A DNA stretch of 64,000 bases from Diphasiastrum complanatum. Its lineage: Eukaryota; Streptophyta; Lycopodiopsida; Lycopodiales; Lycopodiaceae. The translations under genes were made by a program, and so were the position numbers. The notes under the pieces were generated by a model. That model made no database searches. It was not told the origin of the DNA and saw only the letters and a list, made by a program, of their open reading frames with translations. The stretch is from the NCBI GenBank assembly GCA_029204225.1, contig CM055107.1, positions 2,345,218 through 2,409,217 of the forward strand, read 5' to 3'. Below are positions 11,397 to 22,313 of this stretch, piece by piece. How positions within the stretch are numbered: position 1 is the stretch's first letter; each line of letters starts with the position of its first letter.

Positions 11397-11867
11397 TGAT
11401 GGGGCAAGGGACTGCGAAGAACGCTAATGGAGAAGGGAGTAGGAATATTGAGGAACAAGTCTCCTGTTATAATCAGCTGCTAGATGCAAAAATAGTCTAA
11501 TAGAAAGCTTATGCTAAATATAATCACAGCTTTATGTGTTCTAGTTGCCCAACGAGATCTTAAAAATTAGTTCGTACTCACAAAAACAAGAGTACAGTCC
11601 ACCGAAGATATTAGAAATGGTTTGTGTGTGTGGTGTTACTAGAAATTAGAGTCAAGTTTAGTTCTAAAATAGATGGAAGAGCAGTATGATATCACGATTT
11701 TCTCAAGCGTCAAAGATAGCCATCGTCTAATCAGAAGCGAAGGAGTCATAGACGTCCGTGTTCTGATCAGAGTGAGTAAACAAGCGTGATCAAACAGCGA
11801 TAAAGTGCATTCAATCACAACAAACATTCATCTACATTATACATAGATAGAAAAAGCGCGTTGCTGC
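11397..11867 (-). repeat. copia C2 3' LTR, segment 1
   Basis: Matches 19684-20155 of the 5' LTR, with shared blocks such as AATCTAATAGAAAGCTTATG and GTGTTCTAGTTGCCCAAC. The segment is interrupted at GCTGC by copia C1. Confidence 0.8.
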
Positions 11868-12136
11868 AGTTAGAATTAAAGTAGAATAACTATGCTATTG
11901 TACTGTGGGTCCTATCAGTTGATAAGGATCAGTTGGCCTCGCCACGAGGCAAGTCGACGGGACACACGTCCCGCCAACGGAAACCTGGGTCATTCATGGG
12001 TTGCATGAGTGAAAAACTATATGTACAGTGTAATTTCATTTTGAGAAACACAATTGCTATGTGAGCTTGTTGTGGAGAGTGTTTTTCTGTCTGTGTTACT
12101 GTGTAGCATGATCTATGTTCCTGTGCAAAGCAAATT
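11868..12136 (+). repeat. copia C1 5' LTR
   Basis: About 269 bp. From AAGGATCAGTTGGCCTCGCC (11928) onward it matches 14713-14925. The outermost bases are not a clean TG..CA, so the edges rest on the GCTGC target duplication. Confidence 0.7.
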
Positions 12137-12142
12137 CAAAGT

Positions 12143-12154
12143 TGGTATCAGAGC
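12143..12154 (+). promoter_or_regulatory. primer-binding site of copia C1
   Basis: TGGTATCAGAGC, complementary to the 3' end of initiator methionine tRNA, lies a few bases after the 5' LTR. This is the usual primer site of plant copia elements. Confidence 0.85.
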
Positions 12155-13457
12155 CGTACAGGGAGTGTACACAGTACATCATCGCCGTTGAAGAGAGCAG
12201 CAGGAGAACTGTCTTCTGAGAGTTCGGGGTTTACGGCGGGTTGAAGACGAAAAGAGAAGCACTGGTGCATGGTTTCTAGTTTATAGAGGCTTGCCAAGCT
12301 CATAAGAGGGATTATTAGCATGTGCATAGCATCAGACAGGGAAAAACTTGGTGAAAAATTGACAGTTTTGAAGCCAGTTGAAAATTGAAACCGGGTTTCG
12401 GGTTACGGTTTTTTATACATAACTGGTGATTTTTTCGCTGTTTGTGCACCGTTTTGGATGCCGTAAGGACAGGATGGAAACTAATTACATTGTCAACTAG
12501 CCGTGGAGAGATTCTGAGGTTTATGTCATAGATTTGTCTCCAGATAGTTAACCTAGCAAATTTGCGGTAAAAGGTGAAAAAAGCCACTTTGTTAAGTTGA
12601 GCTAAAATCACCGTTTCTCCACGGAATTTCATGATTGAACACTCTATAGACTTGGTATCAGTAGGGCGACCCTGCTACATGCCTTAGATTGTGCTCAAAT
12701 TGATCCAAAAACAAAATAGATCAAGCAAAGCCTAGCTTGGGGAGGTGCGGCTGTAGACAGGGAGGTCGCAGACTCTTCGTGCGTGGAACCAGGGTGAAAC
12801 CATAGCGTTTTGGAGTGGACAACATCTACAAGACTCTCCATTGGTGCATAGAAGTGCTTAGATCCGTTGGATAGAGAAGTTACAAGATCAACGGCTCAGA
12901 TTGTGCTACCCAAAAGGGATTCCCACAGTTGGATCAGAATCAACCATTGGATGGAGTCTGAAGGGTTGTTGAAGAGGGCCCTGAAGAAGTGAAGTGCATT
13001 TTGGCCTTCAACTTCATTAAAAATTTTCATACTAAAATTGGAGTTGGGTCCCTTCACAAGTGAAGAGTGAAGTTTCTTCAAGGTGAAGAAACAGTTCAAA
13101 AACTAGAAAAGTCCCTATTTTTGGGTCCTTTGCCCGTTTTGACCCAAACGAAAGGCTATAACCTCCAAACGAAGGGCACTCGGACTGTACCTACAAGTGC
13201 GGTATAACAAAACAGAGTGATTGCAGCAGAGAAAGTGTTCAGAGTGCGCCAGAAGTGATTTCACCATTCCATTGGGCACGTAGTTGGGAGTTGACGGCTG
13301 AGTGCATTTCGGAAGACAACGCCGATTTGGCTTTCAAATTGGTGGCGAGTGGCCTGGTAAGGGAAAAAGTGCAAGTCATTATTTTCAACTTATGACATCA
13401 CTATTGGCCTTGGCATACTGCTTTTAGCTTACGGCGAAAGTTTTAAGCAGTTTTGCG
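12155..13457 (+). other. copia C1 leader
   Basis: 1.3 kb between primer site and gag start. No convincing coding frame, no tandem repeat and no RNA gene seen. Confidence 0.55.
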
Positions 13458-13912
13458 ATGGCAAACATGGGAGAGTCCATTTTGAGTGAAAGTAACAAAT
13501 TGGACGGGATTTCCAACTATGCAGTGTGGAAATTCAAAATGAAAAACATACTGATGGAGAAAGATGTGTGGGAAATCGTCACAACTGATGAGAGAAGTCC
13601 GCCAAATGAAGCGGATATCAAAGTGTTCGATAAAAAGATGAGGAAAGCTTTGACCTTCATTAACTTGTCAGTGAAGGACCATATCATTACCCACATTTGT
13701 GATGCTGTTACACCCAGACAGGCATGGGATGTGCTAAAGGAGCAGTTCGAGATGTCAAATTCGTCAAGAATCATGTTTTTGAAGTCAAATCTGAATAATG
13801 CCCACATGGAACAAGGAGAGCACATTGAGGCGTACATGACCAGAATCAAGACAATGAGGGATGAACTGCATTCTATTGGTGAGCGCATACATGACATGGA
13901 GTTGGTGCACCC
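13458..13912 (+). pseudogene. copia C1 gag, truncated
   Basis: The frame starts MANMGESILSESNKLDGISN and continues with YAVWKFKMKNILMEKDVWEI, the hallmark start of copia gag (DUF4219/UBN2 type: a W-K-x-x-M segment followed by helices). It runs to about residue 150 (DELHSIGERIHDMEL) with no stop, then changes at about 13912 into antisense integrase sequence. No zinc knuckle remains. The role would be the nucleocapsid precursor; the truncation removes its RNA-binding end. Confidence 0.75.
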
Positions 13913-14668
13913 ATGGTACATCCTTCTCCTTGTGTTTGTCACCTGCAATTCAATCTTTTTTGCACCAAAAGGTTTGTCCCTACCTCTCCAATCTGTCTCT
14001 TGAGGTTGAGTAGTAGTATCTTGAGATGTGTCCTCTTTTTCATCACTTGGAAGGTCAATGAATGGATCATCATCAGGTGGTATCCTCACTATACCATCTT
14101 TCCCACTGGATGTATCTATCTTCTCAGCATCCTCATCTTCATACATCTTGGATTCATCAAATATAACATCACGACTTACATGGATTTTGTTTTCCACTGG
14201 ATCAAAACATCTATAGCCTTTTACATGATCATCATATCCTAGGAATATGCACTTGATAGCTTTTACATCAAGTTTATGTCTCTCTTCCTTAGGAACGTGT
14301 ACAAAGGCCTTACATCCAAAGATTCGCAAGTGGTTCACCTTTGGCTTCTTCTTCGTGAATGCTTCCTCAGGTGTTATCTTTGGTATGGCAATGGTAAGAC
14401 TTCTATTTTGAAGATAGACTGCCGTACGGCATGCTTCTGACCAAAAATCTTTTGGTAGTTTCATCTCAGCTAGCATAGATTTGGCACTTTTCACAATCAT
14501 ACGATTTTTGCGCTCAGCTACACCATTGAGAGCAGGAGTATGAGCTTGCGTAGATTGTCTTTTAATCCCACATTGATCACAAAGATCATTGAAGTCATTA
14601 GACTTGTACTCGCCTCCACTATCTGATCTTAGAACTTTGATCTTCCTACCTGTTTGATTTTCGACCAA
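13913..14668 (-). pseudogene. copia integrase segment, inverted within C1
   Basis: Minus-strand integrase core: KVLRSDSGGEYKSNDF (second catalytic Asp), HTPALNGVAERKNRM (catalytic Glu), then HLRIFGCKAFVHVPKEER and GYRCFDPVENKIHVSRDVIF, the usual end of the copia integrase. It closes with an acidic Asp/Pro-rich linker. The frame is open over about 250 residues and then runs, out of register, through the antisense of gag. The first catalytic Asp and the zinc-binding region are missing. Its orientation is opposite to the gag and LTRs around it. Confidence 0.75.
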
Positions 14669-14712
14669 AGCTTTGAAGCTCTTGAAGTTGTCAAATGCAT
14701 CTAATTTCTTCT

Positions 14713-14925
14713 AAGGATCAATTGGCCTCGCCACGAGGCAAGTCGACAGGACACGCATCCCGCCAACGGCAACTTGGATCATGCATGGGTTGCCTGAGTG
14801 AATAACTATATGTACAGTGTAATTTCATTTTGAGAAACACAGTTGCTATGTGAGCTTGATGTGGAGAGTGTTTTTCTGTCTGTGTTACTGTGTAGCATGA
14901 TCTGTGTTCCTGTGCAAAGCAAATT
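14713..14925 (+). repeat. copia C1 3' LTR, 5'-truncated
   Basis: Matches 11928-12136 closely (GGCCTCGCCACGAGGCAAGT, GTGTAGCATGATCTGTGTTC). The first 60 bp or so of the LTR are absent; integrase sequence joins it near 14712. Confidence 0.75.
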
Positions 14926-15192
14926 GCTGCTATATTACATTGAAGCACAATAAAATAGCAATTACAACCAAAATGACGACATAACTGGGAGGCTCAAATC
15001 ATACATCTCATGGACGGAGCATCACGTAGAGTGTGTCTGGATGATCCATTTATACAATCCATCCATGTACTAATTATAGTAAATGTTTGTCACCTAATTA
15101 GACAAGCCGTTGTACTTGGAAGTATTTGGCTTTTGTGACAACTACATATAGTATATACGGTCAATGAATCAAAGAATGTTAATGCGGACAAG
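14926..15192 (-). repeat. copia C2 3' LTR, segment 2
   Basis: Continues the LTR after C1 and matches about 20154-20410 (GGGAGGCTCAAATCATAC, CTAATTATAGTAAATGTTTG). Interrupted on the right by the terminal-inverted-repeat transposon. Confidence 0.8.
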
Positions 15193-17175
15193 CATTAGAG
15201 GAGTTCCAAGCACCAAAAGGGCTGTTTGTCAAGATAATTTTATTGACTATTCAACTATTCAATGTACATGTGGCCAAATAAAATTTTTACACCTGTGAAA
15301 GAACATAACGTTGTTTGTTGGTCTGAAAAATTTGGAATTTTTCGGTAATATTTTGAACATTTCGAAACTCCCACTGGGCAGGGTCTGGAGTTGTGATGTG
15401 ACAATACTTGCTGCCCGCAAGACTCCTAACTGCCCGACTCTTAAAACTTATGGTTAGTAGTAATATATTTTGAGCAAAGCATAGTTAAACAAAATTACAT
15501 GTTTTAAAGAGGGCTGACCAACAAGAAGCTGCAAAACATCATCTACAACAACATTAGCCATTAAACTACAGATGAGTAGAACAACAATATATTTTCTAGA
15601 AATTTTTTATATTTTTATAGAATCATAATCAATATGTGATCATTCCAATGTATTCTACATGAAGAGTAGATCATTTTTGCTTTTTACCTCATCTCCATCC
15701 GAGTTCAAATAAGAAAGTTATGGCTAATCATAGATTTTGATAATGTGGCATATCGCCATGACGCAAGAATAGACCAATTTTCTTTACCAGAATGCAGATT
15801 CTTACGTGGTGGAGACATTCCAATGGTTTCTACATGAAGAGTAGATCATTTTTGCTTTTTACTTCATCTCGATCCGACTTCAAATAAGAAAGTTATGGCT
15901 AATCAAAGATTCTGATGCTGTGGCATATCGCCATGACACGAGAATAGACAAGTTTTTTTACCAGAATGCAGATCCTCACGTGGTGGAGATATTCCACATC
16001 ATCAAATGCCACATCATCAAATAATATAAATGCCACATCATCAAATGCTTATCTGGTACTATAAATCTTTGATCTACCCTTTCTTATCTGAAGTTTGATA
16101 GAGATGAGGTCAAAAGCAAAATTGATCTACTCTTTGCATAGAATATGATGATGTGGCATATCGCCATGACGCGAGAATGGACAAGTTTTTCTTACCAAAA
16201 TGTAGATCCTCACGTGGTGGAGATATTCCACATAATCAAGTGTCGCGTCATCAAAAGCTTATCTTGTACTATAAATCTTTGATCTACCATAACTTTCTTA
16301 TCTGAACTCTGATAAAGAGCAAAATTGATCTACTCTCTGCATAGAATATGATGGAATGTTCGTATCTTGATTATGATTCTATAAAAATTAAGAGCTTGCA
16401 TTTTCATTTCATAATTGACCTCTTTTTAATTTGCATTTTCAAATTTGAAAAAACATAAAAGCAAAATTTAGACCCAACTTCAAATTCTCCCTTATTTTAA
16501 TAGTTTAAGCGAAGAGGATTTGAACCTCTACAAGGTTAAGCCTTGTCTTCCAAACCCTTAATCCTACACAAAGGAGTGGTTAATCTAATAACAGAGGGAA
16601 CATCTTACTCAACCAAGAAGTTGGAAACATCAATACATTATCTACAACAATATTAACTATTAATCTAAGGGAGAGCAGAATAACAATAAACTTGAACATT
16701 GCAAAAAGCAATCACATCACCTACAAGAACAAGACATATAACATCAATAAAAAAAGTTGCAAAAGGAGCCCACATTGCTAAAACTTCCTTACAAAGCTCC
16801 TCAAAGTCATTCTCAGGACGACTCAAAAGTATTTGACAAGCTGACATGCAAATTAGTGTGACAACATGACTGGAGAAATCTAAAAGACTAGAGGTTCTAT
16901 TTATGTAAAACTTCGATCTTTTACACATGAAATTTTGGAGGGAATTTTCTCCCGCTTGTGGTGTGTGCTTTGTTTCTTGGCAGCGTGCTTTGTTTCATGC
17001 GCACTATTAATATACTTCAAAAAATGAGCCAGCCACATAACTTAGACAGCGGGCAGCACCGAAAACTAAGAAAACGAGAAAAAATTTTGGTCATTTTATC
17101 ATTCTCTATCTAACATTCTCTTACTAAGGCACGATTTCTTATACGGCCCTTTTAGAGTCAAAAACTCCTCTAATG
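15193..17175. mobile_element. 2-kb non-autonomous DNA transposon with terminal inverted repeats
   Basis: The left end CATTAGAGGAGTT and right end AACTCCTCTAATG are exact inverted complements. A second matching block (AAAAGGGC-GT) follows 8 bp further in on both sides, giving an imperfect TIR of about 32 bp. The sister LTR at about 20400 shows the uninterrupted site, so the insertion edges are real. No clear target duplication was found. Inside is AT-rich DNA with three imperfect direct repeats of a unit containing GTGGCATATCGCCATGAC (15740, 15920, 16150) and a short minus frame at 16665-16928 with hydrophobic stretches and no recognised domain. No transposase is present. Superfamily not assigned; hAT or PIF/Harbinger-like are possible. 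Confidence 0.65.
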
Positions 17176-18052
17176 GACGCTGCAAATAGAGCTCTCACTT
17201 TGCATTTTACGTGAAGTGGCTTTCTCTCACTTCGTATTTTTTGGAAGTCACTGAGAACATTCCTTGTTGAAAATAGACGACTGTCGGGTTTTCTCTCTCT
17301 TCGGGATTTTGTGAAAAAGTTGGCAATGCCCTTAAAAAGATGACACTATCCTTTAAAAAGCCGACAGTGCCCTTAAAGCAAGTTAATTTCTTCAAAATAG
17401 TTGAAAGGAAGAAGTTTAAGACAAGTGTCGCTTTTTGAAAAAAGCCGACATTGTCGCAAAAAATTGACACTATCGCATTTCGGAAAAATGCGAAAAAACT
17501 AACATTGTCGCATCAACTTGAATTTGTGAACTATGCTAAAGTGTCTTTTTGAGAAAAGCCAGCATGGTCGCTTTTCGGGGAAAGCCGACACTATCGCTTT
17601 TCGGGGAAAGTCGACACTGTGAAATAGATAATTCATTTTTACAGACTGTAGCGACACTTAGAGTATTTCTGCAGACTGTTGCGACACTTAGTGTATTTCT
17701 GCAGACTGTTAAAAAAAGTAATGTGAATCTGCAGACTTGTTCTAAATGCTAGTTCTTGGAAGTCCTTGAATATGGCCAAGTCTTCAATGACTTCAAGCAA
17801 TGGAACTTTACATCTGAATTTGAAATTATGACAAGATTGGTTACCCTTTGTTGGAGATCAGCCGAAAGCCCGTTGTAGATGTTCTTCAATAATTTGGCTG
17901 TCTAAGTTGCGATTCCTGCAGATATCAGATGAGCAGATGTAAAACCAAAGTTGGTTTCACCTGACCCTAGATCAACGATCAATAAACGTGCAGGAAGAAT
18001 CATGAAAAATAGATATTCACCAAGGAGACAACTGCGGACTTAATTTTCAACA
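17176..18052 (-). repeat. copia C2 3' LTR, segment 3
   Basis: Matches 20412-21253, including a sub-repeat zone (17400-17620) of AAAGCCGACA..TGTCGC units and two copies of TTTCTGCAGACTGTTGCGACACTTAG. It ends in TTCAACA (TG on the minus strand), the start of the 3' LTR. Confidence 0.8.
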
Positions 18053-18063
18053 GTCCTCCTTAA
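18053..18063 (-). promoter_or_regulatory. polypurine tract of copia C2
   Basis: On the minus strand TTAAGGAGGAC lies directly before the 3' LTR start TGTTG, as expected for the plus-strand primer of reverse transcription. Confidence 0.7.
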
Positions 18064-18065
18064 GG

Positions 18066-18955
18066 TCACGGTTGGTGCCTTGGTATCTTCATCAGATTCA
18101 GCATGTGAAGAAATTTTGATGCTTGGTCTTGGGAAGCGCTTTGGTGAAAATGTCTGTGACCATTTCTGTTGTGGAGCAATATTGAAGGATCACTTGCCCT
18201 GAGAAAACTTTCTCCTAAATGAAATGATACTGGATTTCTATGTGCTTGGATTTGCCATGAAATTTGAAATTCAGTGACAGTGAAACACAACTCAAGTTGT
18301 CACACAGAATGGTGGTAGCATTGAACTGAGTGTGATGTAGGTCATGAAGTAATAACTTGATCCATACAGTTTCTTTTGAAGCTTGACATGCTGTGATGTA
18401 CTTTGCCTGTGTCGAAGAAAGCGCAATTGATTTTTGATTCCTTGAGTTCCACAAAATTGGTCCCCCTGCCAGATAGAAACAGGACCCGGAGGTAGATTTT
18501 CTAGTAGAGACAGTTCCTCCCCAATCAGAATCGGAGTAGTCTCACAAGACGAGTGGGTCGATAGCATTTCCATCATAACATAAAATGTCATCTAAACTTC
18601 CCTGAATATATCTCATCACTCTCTTTAATGTTTTCCAATGAGAGATCCTAGGATTAGACATGAATTGACTTAATGTGCTAATAGTGTATGCTAAATCTGT
18701 CTAGTACACAACATTGCATACATCAAAGATCCTATTAGTGAATGATAAGGGTATTTTGCTATGTCAAGTACTTCACTATCCGAGTAGGTTTAGTCAATAC
18801 TATACTTGGATCCATTGGAGTATCAATTGGTTTGCAATCAGACATATGAAATTTTTCTAAAATGCCTTTTAGATATGTCTGTTGGCTAAGATAGATCTCG
18901 TAAAGATTTTCGACTCTAGTGCATGTAGTCAGAGTAGTATCTTCCTCGGATATTG
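18066..18955 (-). pseudogene. copia C2 RT end and RNase H, decayed
   Basis: The RNase H part (18454-18215) shows SIALSSTQAKYITACQASK, WIKLLLHDL, ILCDNLSCVSLS and a decayed HGKSKHIEIQYHFI. These correspond to the copia SLSSTEAEY, CDN and SKHIE motifs; the Glu of TEAE is replaced. Upstream (18900-18780) is RT-end sequence LSQQTYLKGILEKFHMSDCK and PIDTPMDPSI. Several stops and frame changes lie between. The palm with its YVDD motif is absent. Confidence 0.7.
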
Positions 18956-18959
18956 TACA

Positions 18960-19199
18960 CTACTCAGATGAGAAAGTAACAATGTAGCCCTCATCAGTTA
19001 TCTTAGAGACCGATAACAGGTTCTTTGGTAACTGAGGAACGTGAAGGACGTTGGGAATACAAATATATAGATCATTGTTGAATGTGATCTTGACTGTCCT
19101 TTCATCTTCAATGCGTATGGTGTCTGAATCTCCCAGGTAGATGAATTGATCTCTATTGTAAGCTGCATACTCGGTAAACCATTCCTTGTGAGAGGTCAT
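18960..19199 (-). pseudogene. copia C2 protease to GAG-pre-integrase fragment
   Basis: Contains MTSHKEWFTEYAAY, which follows the copia protease active site in intact elements. Further on is VKITFNNDLYICIPNVLHVPQLPKNLLSVSKITDEG, of which LHVPxLxKNLLSVSK is a strong copia signature. The catalytic DSGA motif upstream is not preserved. The frame then jumps straight to RT-end sequence, so integrase and most of RT are deleted. Confidence 0.7.
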
Positions 19200-19615
19200 G
19201 TGTTGGGTAGCGCCGTTGTCCAGAAACTGTTGATGTGAGAAGTGATGGCAGTAGAATCAGACATGCTAAGAGTAAAGAACTTCCTTCTAAGATGTACTCT
19301 AGTGGTTACATCATGAGTCTCATAGAGATTTGATAACAAATCTAATGCATCCTTAGAGGTTTTGCATGTGGTAACATGAGATATTTGGGAGTCGGCCAGA
19401 CTGAGTGTGATACATGGTAAGGCCTTTTGATCTTTGATCTTACATGCCTTTGCTTGATCACCATCTTATGGTTTCAGGTCAGCACCTTCTACTACATCCT
19501 TATCTATCAACATCGTCTGGAGTTTTAACTTCCAGATGTAGAAGTTAGACCCATTGAACTTGTCAATGACTCTAACCTTGTTGAATGATGACGAAGAGTT
19601 ACCAATATGAGACAT
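19200..19615 (-). pseudogene. copia C2 gag, decayed
   Basis: Start ATG at 19615-19613 gives MSHIGNSSSSFNKV, then IDKFNGSNFYIWKLKLQTML and IDKDVVEGADLKP before a stop. After it come LSLADSQISHVTTCKTSKDA and VHLRRKFFTLSMSDS. The FNGxNFxxWKxxL pattern and the LRRKFF helix are diagnostic of copia gag. It begins about 55 bases after the primer-binding site on the minus strand, which fits. Confidence 0.7.
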
Positions 19616-19669
19616 CTTAACGGTAACACAAATAGAACAAACTTAGTCTCTCGGTTTATGTGAGCTATA

Positions 19670-19681
19670 CTCTGATACCAA
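19670..19681 (-). promoter_or_regulatory. primer-binding site of copia C2
   Basis: On the minus strand TTGGTATCAGAG lies 2 bases beyond the 5' LTR end; it is the iMet-type copia primer site. Confidence 0.8.
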
Positions 19682-19683
19682 TC

Positions 19684-21253
19684 TGATGGAGCATGAGAGT
19701 ACGAAGAATTCAAACAGAGAAGAGAGCAGGAATATCGCGGAACAACTCTCTCATTACAATCAGCTGCCAGATGCAAAAACAATCTAATAGAAAGCTTATG
19801 CTAAATAAAACCACAACTTTAAGTGTTCTAGTTGCCCAACAGGATCTTAAAAATTAATTCATAAACACAAAAATGAGAGTATAGTCCACCAAAGAGATTA
19901 GAAATGGTTTGTGTGTGTGGTATTACTGGAAATCAGATTCAATATGAAGTTTACTTCTAAAATAGATGGAAGAGCAATATGATATCGCGAGTTCCTTAGG
20001 CGTCAAGGACAACCATCATCTGATCATAAGCGAAGGAGTCGTAGACGTCTGTGTTCAGATCAGAGTGAGTAAACAAGCGCGATCAAACAACGATAAAGTG
20101 CATTCAATCACAACAAGCATTCATCTACGTTATACACAAATAGAAAAGCGTGATGCTGCTATATTACACTGAAAATAGCAATTACAACCAAAATAACGGC
20201 GTAATTGGGAGGCTCAAATCATACGTCTCATGGACGGAGCATCATGTAGAGCGTGCATGGATGATCCATTTATACAATTCATCCATGTATTAATTATAGT
20301 AAATGTTTGTCACCTAATTAGGTAAGCCATTGTACTTGGAAGTATTTGGCATTTGTGAAAACTACACATAGTATATACAGTCAACGAATCAGGGAATGTT
20401 GACATGGACAAAGACGCTGCAAGTAGAGCTCTCACTTTGCATTTTACTTGAAGTGGCTTTCTCTCACTTCGCATTTTTTGGAAGTCACTGAGAACATTCC
20501 TCATTGAAAATAGACGACTGTCGGGTTTTTTCTCTCTTTGAGATTTTGCGAAAAAGCGGACAGTGCCTTTAAAAAGACGATACTATATTTTAAAAAGTCA
20601 ACAGTGTCCTTAAAACAAGTTAACTTCTTCAAAATAGTTGAAAGGAAGAAATTTAAGACAAGTGTCGCTTTTTGAAAAAATCCGACCTTGTCGCAAAAGA
20701 TTGACACTTTTGCATTTCAAAAAAATGCGAAAAAGCTGACATTGTCACAAAAACTTAAATTTGTGAACTATGCTAAAGTGTCGCTTTTTGGAAAAAGCCG
20801 ACATTGTTGCTTTTTGGGAAAAGCCGACATTGTGAAAAAGATAGTTCATTTCTGCAGACTGTAGCGACACTCAGAGTATTTCTGCAAACTGTTGCAACAC
20901 TTAGTGTATTTTTGCAGACTATTGAAAAAGTACTGTAAATCTACAAACTTGTTCTAAATGCTAGTTCTTGGAAGTCGTCTTCAATGACTTCAAGTAATTG
21001 AACTTTACATTTGAACTTGAAATTATGATAGAAATGGTTACCCTTTGCTGGAGATCAACCGGAAGCTTGTTGTAGACGTTCTTCAAATAATTTGGCCATC
21101 TCAGTTGTGATTCCTTCAAGTATCAGATGAGCAGACGTAGAACCAAAGTTGGTTTCTCCTAATCCTAGATCAACGATCAATAAACGTGCATGAAGAATCA
21201 TGAAATAAAATAGTTATTCACCAAGGAGACAACTGTGGGGTTAATTTCCAACA
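19684..21253 (-). repeat. copia C2 5' LTR
   Basis: Complete 1,570-bp LTR (TGATGG...CCAACA on the plus strand). It holds the uninterrupted versions of both sites that were used by insertions in the sister LTR. Sub-repeats with AAAAAGCCGACATTGT and dyads around TGTCGC lie at about 20650-20840. Confidence 0.8.
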
Positions 21254-21745
21254 CCAACACAAGTGCCTGATCGTCCAATCACACCGGACAAAATCAGATA
21301 TCTGTTCAAGAAAGTCTAAACCTACTGCATTTCATTGGTAGGGTTTCAGAAAAATTTGATAAACTCAAAGGTACGACAACCATTGAACTGGCAAAGGCAA
21401 AAGCGGTTATCAAAGATTATGAAAAGGCAGCCACTCAAGTGTTGGAAGCCGGTCCCCAGATTCCAGTTCTTGTGATGTTGCAATTCTCTCCTCAGCACCA
21501 AGATCAAGGAGGCTTGAATATAGGTTTGGACGGGCCAGAAATCCAAAATATACCAGGTGTTCAAGCCATAGAAGACCAATAAGTGTTTTTTACCGCACAA
21601 GAAAGACTTCAATACGGCGCGCCTAGAATTTATGGAGAAGGTGCAGTATCATCTTATCAAAGTATGACAAGAGGCCAATCAGAGCCCTAAGTGAATAAAT
21701 CTTGCAAGGTGTCATGGGATCGCCACCAGTTCTTGTGCGGGATAC
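21254..21745 (+). pseudogene. coiled-coil ORF element, 3' part
   Basis: Continues the 10.4-11.4 kb element after C2. Plus-strand translation has VSEKFDKLKGTTTIELAKAK and AVIKDYEKAATQVLEAGPQI, again coiled-coil like, then a Gln/Gly/Pro-rich tail ending at a stop near 21582. Non-coding sequence leads directly into a G-type LTR at 21746. No family recognised. Confidence 0.45.

Positions 21746-22313
<568 letters not shown>

Larger units (their letters stand above)
11868..14925 (+). mobile_element. copia C1, rearranged, inserted in the C2 LTR
   Basis: The element is flanked by the 5-bp duplication GCTGC (11863-11867 and 14926-14930). The empty site is seen once in the sister LTR near 20153. It has a 5' LTR, an iMet-type primer-binding site, a long leader and a plus-strand gag, then an integrase segment in the opposite orientation, then a 3' LTR missing its first part. 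The opposite orientations of gag and integrase point to an internal inversion with deletion of protease, RT and RNase H. It is non-autonomous. Confidence 0.8.
11397..21253 (-). mobile_element. copia C2, deletion derivative with nested insertions
   Basis: The minus-strand copia element has its 5' LTR at 19684-21253, primer-binding site at 19670-19681, short internal region 19683-18053, and 3' LTR 18052-11397. The 3' LTR is enlarged by two later insertions (11868-14925 and 15193-17175). Both LTRs run TG..CA. The insertion splits a coiled-coil ORF. The bases just outside (CAGAC on the left, CCAAC on the right) agree at only three of five positions, so the target duplication is weak. The internal region of about 1.6 kb is far below the 4 kb or more of a full copia element, so it cannot be autonomous. 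Confidence 0.75.

Noticed and set aside
16665-16928. Membrane protein gene inside the TIR transposon
   Set aside because: Hydrophobic residues arise from T-rich DNA; no family resemblance and no second exon.
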